From NCBI GenBank assembly GCA_003551785.1, contig PUNP01000149.1, forward strand, positions 1 through 5,173: a DNA stretch of 5,173 nt, read 5' to 3'. Position 1 is the first letter of the stretch. The number at the start of each line of letters is the position of its first letter. Below are positions 4,083-5,173 of the stretch, piece by piece. Source of the stretch: Candidatus Brocadiaceae bacterium (GTDB lineage Bacteria > Planctomycetota > Brocadiia > SM23-32). A program made the position numbers and the translations under genes. The notes under the pieces were generated by a model. It was not told where the DNA came from. It did not search any database and saw nothing but the letters and a program-made list of their open reading frames with translations.

Positions 4083-4604
4083 CTACGAATACTGCCAAAG
4101 CGCCTTATCCAACGTCCGCATATTCACATCCGCCTTCGATGCTATTTCTCTGCAATATTCTACGCAGGTCCACCAAAACCCGAATTTATATTGTATTGGC
4201 ATATCCATCGAAACAGACCACTGTGCCCGGTAATCAAGAATCGGATATAGGTCTTTATGAAAGAAGTGAAGGATGACTGATGCCGTTGGCCAGCCCACAC
4301 CGTCCAGAACAGTCAGGCTTTCAATTCGTGCTCTTTCGTTTACCGCATGTAAAGCGAAATATGTTATTTACCGAACATAATCATCCGGATTTTTATTGAC
4401 ATTTCCTGCACTTCGTGGCGCTTTCCATTGAGCAACCCTCTGCAAATCGGATTGGGATAAATACCCATGATTTTCTATATTGCGTTTAATCTCATGTAAT
4501 TCGTTGTCGGTTTCACCATAAGCGTATCGACCGGATATGTTACGGACATCTTCTATATTGAAACGCAATTTCGGGTTGATTGCAGGAGTATGTATTTCAA
4601 ACAT
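4083..4604 (-). pseudogene. HhH-GPD-like protein interrupted by one in-frame TAA
   Basis: From ATG at 4602-4604 the frame runs 78 codons, meets TAA at 4368-4370, and continues in the same frame for 94 codons to TAG at 4083. After the stop come RIESLTVLDGVGWPTASVIL, HFFHKDLYPILDYRAQW and ALWQYS. The block L--L-GVG--TAS-IL----YPILDYRA matches the helix-hairpin-helix plus downstream Asp of the HhH-GPD DNA glycosylase superfamily (compare LxGVGxxTA...PVDTHV). It lacks an iron-sulfur cluster motif and the total of about 173 residues is short. ITYFALHAVNERAR after the stop reads as normal protein, so a single Glu (GAA) or Lys (AAA) to TAA change explains it. The start lies 4 nt after the DUF5655 gene. 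The glycosylase fold is inferred; restart at GTG 4298 is possible but lacks a ribosome site. Confidence 0.65.
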
Positions 4605-4608
4605 CCAC

Positions 4609-5173
4609 TCAATTCCCACCAATATTAATGAACGACTGGCTTATATATTCCTTCGCCATTTCTAAGTCGCTTTCATCTTCTACCGAAACTTCAAAATCGC
4701 CTGTACCGAAGTGCCCAATATTGCTTACATCCCTGCATTTGTCCGGAACAGTGTCCAATGTTGACACATCGATTTTGAGAAAAAGTAAAATCTTGGTCTT
4801 ATGAATCTCCATGCAAACAAAGTTCTTGGATATCTTATAGGCGATATAGTATTTCTTCGGTACTTCTTCAACTGATTCATCCAGGTTCAATATGTAGTCT
4901 TGCAAGTCAGCAACCATTTCTCGCTTGTTCTTTTTTATCTTATTAAAATGGTCTTCTACATTATATTCTCCAGTAGCCCGAGTCATTGCTGCTTTTTTGC
5001 CTGCTGCTACCATTTTGGGGTTTTTAACGGGCGAAGATTCATCAGCTGCGGCTGCAAATGCTGTCCTTTTAAAAACCTCTTCAAACAACAAGGCATCGTT
5101 CTCATAGTATTTGTATTGCCAGAGTTCAATGTTTGATCCCATCATCTCAACGGCGTGGAAATCGAACTTTTTA
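4609..5173 (-). CDS. DUF5655-domain protein, 5' end beyond the window (partial)
   Basis: The frame is open to the right edge; the visible part reads KKFDFHAVEMMGSNIELWQY and onward, ending INIGGN and TGA. DFHAVEMM-SNIELWQYKYY-NDALLFEEV looks like the end of a nuclease-like domain (DxHAV...NIELxxYKxY) common at the N-terminus of these proteins. A low-complexity linker follows (AAAADESSPVKNP, AAGKKAAMTR). The DUF5655 domain comes next, at about 62-173 counted from Met at 5145, with YYIAYKISKNFVCMEIHKTK, ILLFLKIDVSTL and CRDVSNIGHFGTGDFEVSV. DUF5655 is found in predicted transport/restriction-type proteins of COG3586; its biochemical role is not firmly known to me. ATG at 5145 is internal, not the likely start. 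The next gene starts 4 nt downstream. Confidence 0.85.
   Translation of the reverse strand, partial: KKFDFHAVEMMGSNIELWQYKYYENDALLFEEVFKRTAFAAAADESSPVKNPKMVAAGKKAAMTRATGEYNVEDHFNKIKKNKREMVADLQDYILNLDESVEEVPKKYYIAYKISKNFVCMEIHKTKILLFLKIDVSTLDTVPDKCRDVSNIGHFGTGDFEVSVEDESDLEMAKEYISQSFINIGGN

Overview
This window looks like an accessory, island-like stretch of a mesophilic bacterial chromosome of moderate to low GC. It is crowded with small genes, broken genes and repeats. Almost all coding is on the minus strand. The protein families (AbiEi-like, HEPN-like, DUF5655, DUF167, a lone integrase-type core-binding domain, and the tail of a RecG-like AlbA_2/HATPase regulator) are scattered through anaerobic Gram-negatives such as Desulfobacterota and through some archaea. 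Clear Shine-Dalgarno sequences and a sigma70-like promoter favour a bacterium, perhaps Desulfobacterota. That placement is an inference with low certainty.

Left part (1-1760). The window opens in the first 26 codons of a minus-strand gene resembling AbiEi-type antitoxin regulators. A repeat of about 120 bp lies upstream of it, and a second, nearly identical copy lies 1,527 bp away. Each copy carries an imperfect hairpin and a possible leftward promoter. The pair brackets a segment containing (i) a 12-bp tandem repeat that reads TTQ/KTTQ on the minus strand, (ii) a promoter-driven two-gene operon encoding a 61-aa basic protein and a 185-aa HEPN-like protein, and (iii) a 5'-truncated tail of a RecG-like regulator. 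The two-gene operon is the best candidate here for a toxin-antitoxin or defence-type system.

Middle part (1754-3512). A plus-strand gene fragment starts at the edge of the second repeat and runs tail to tail into a minus-strand series of small genes. In order of transcription these are a short reading frame of uncertain status, a coiled-coil protein, a DUF167/YggU protein, a standalone integrase N-terminal-like (SAM-like) protein, a 51-aa basic protein and a 64-aa acidic protein. Spacing is tight and most starts have strong ribosome binding sites, so this looks like one transcription unit of stable small genes.

Right part (3657-5173). A DUF5655-domain gene enters from beyond the right edge. 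It is followed at 4 nt by a gene with a helix-hairpin-helix/GPD-like motif that is interrupted by one in-frame TAA. Next comes a short stray copy of a DUF5655 C-terminus, then an unrecognised 115-aa gene. The stray tail suggests that the interrupted gene entered, or was rearranged, by recombination between DUF5655-type genes.

Overall, intact small modules sit among decayed fragments, and repeats mark the joints. All family assignments come from reading motifs by eye; none was checked against a database.
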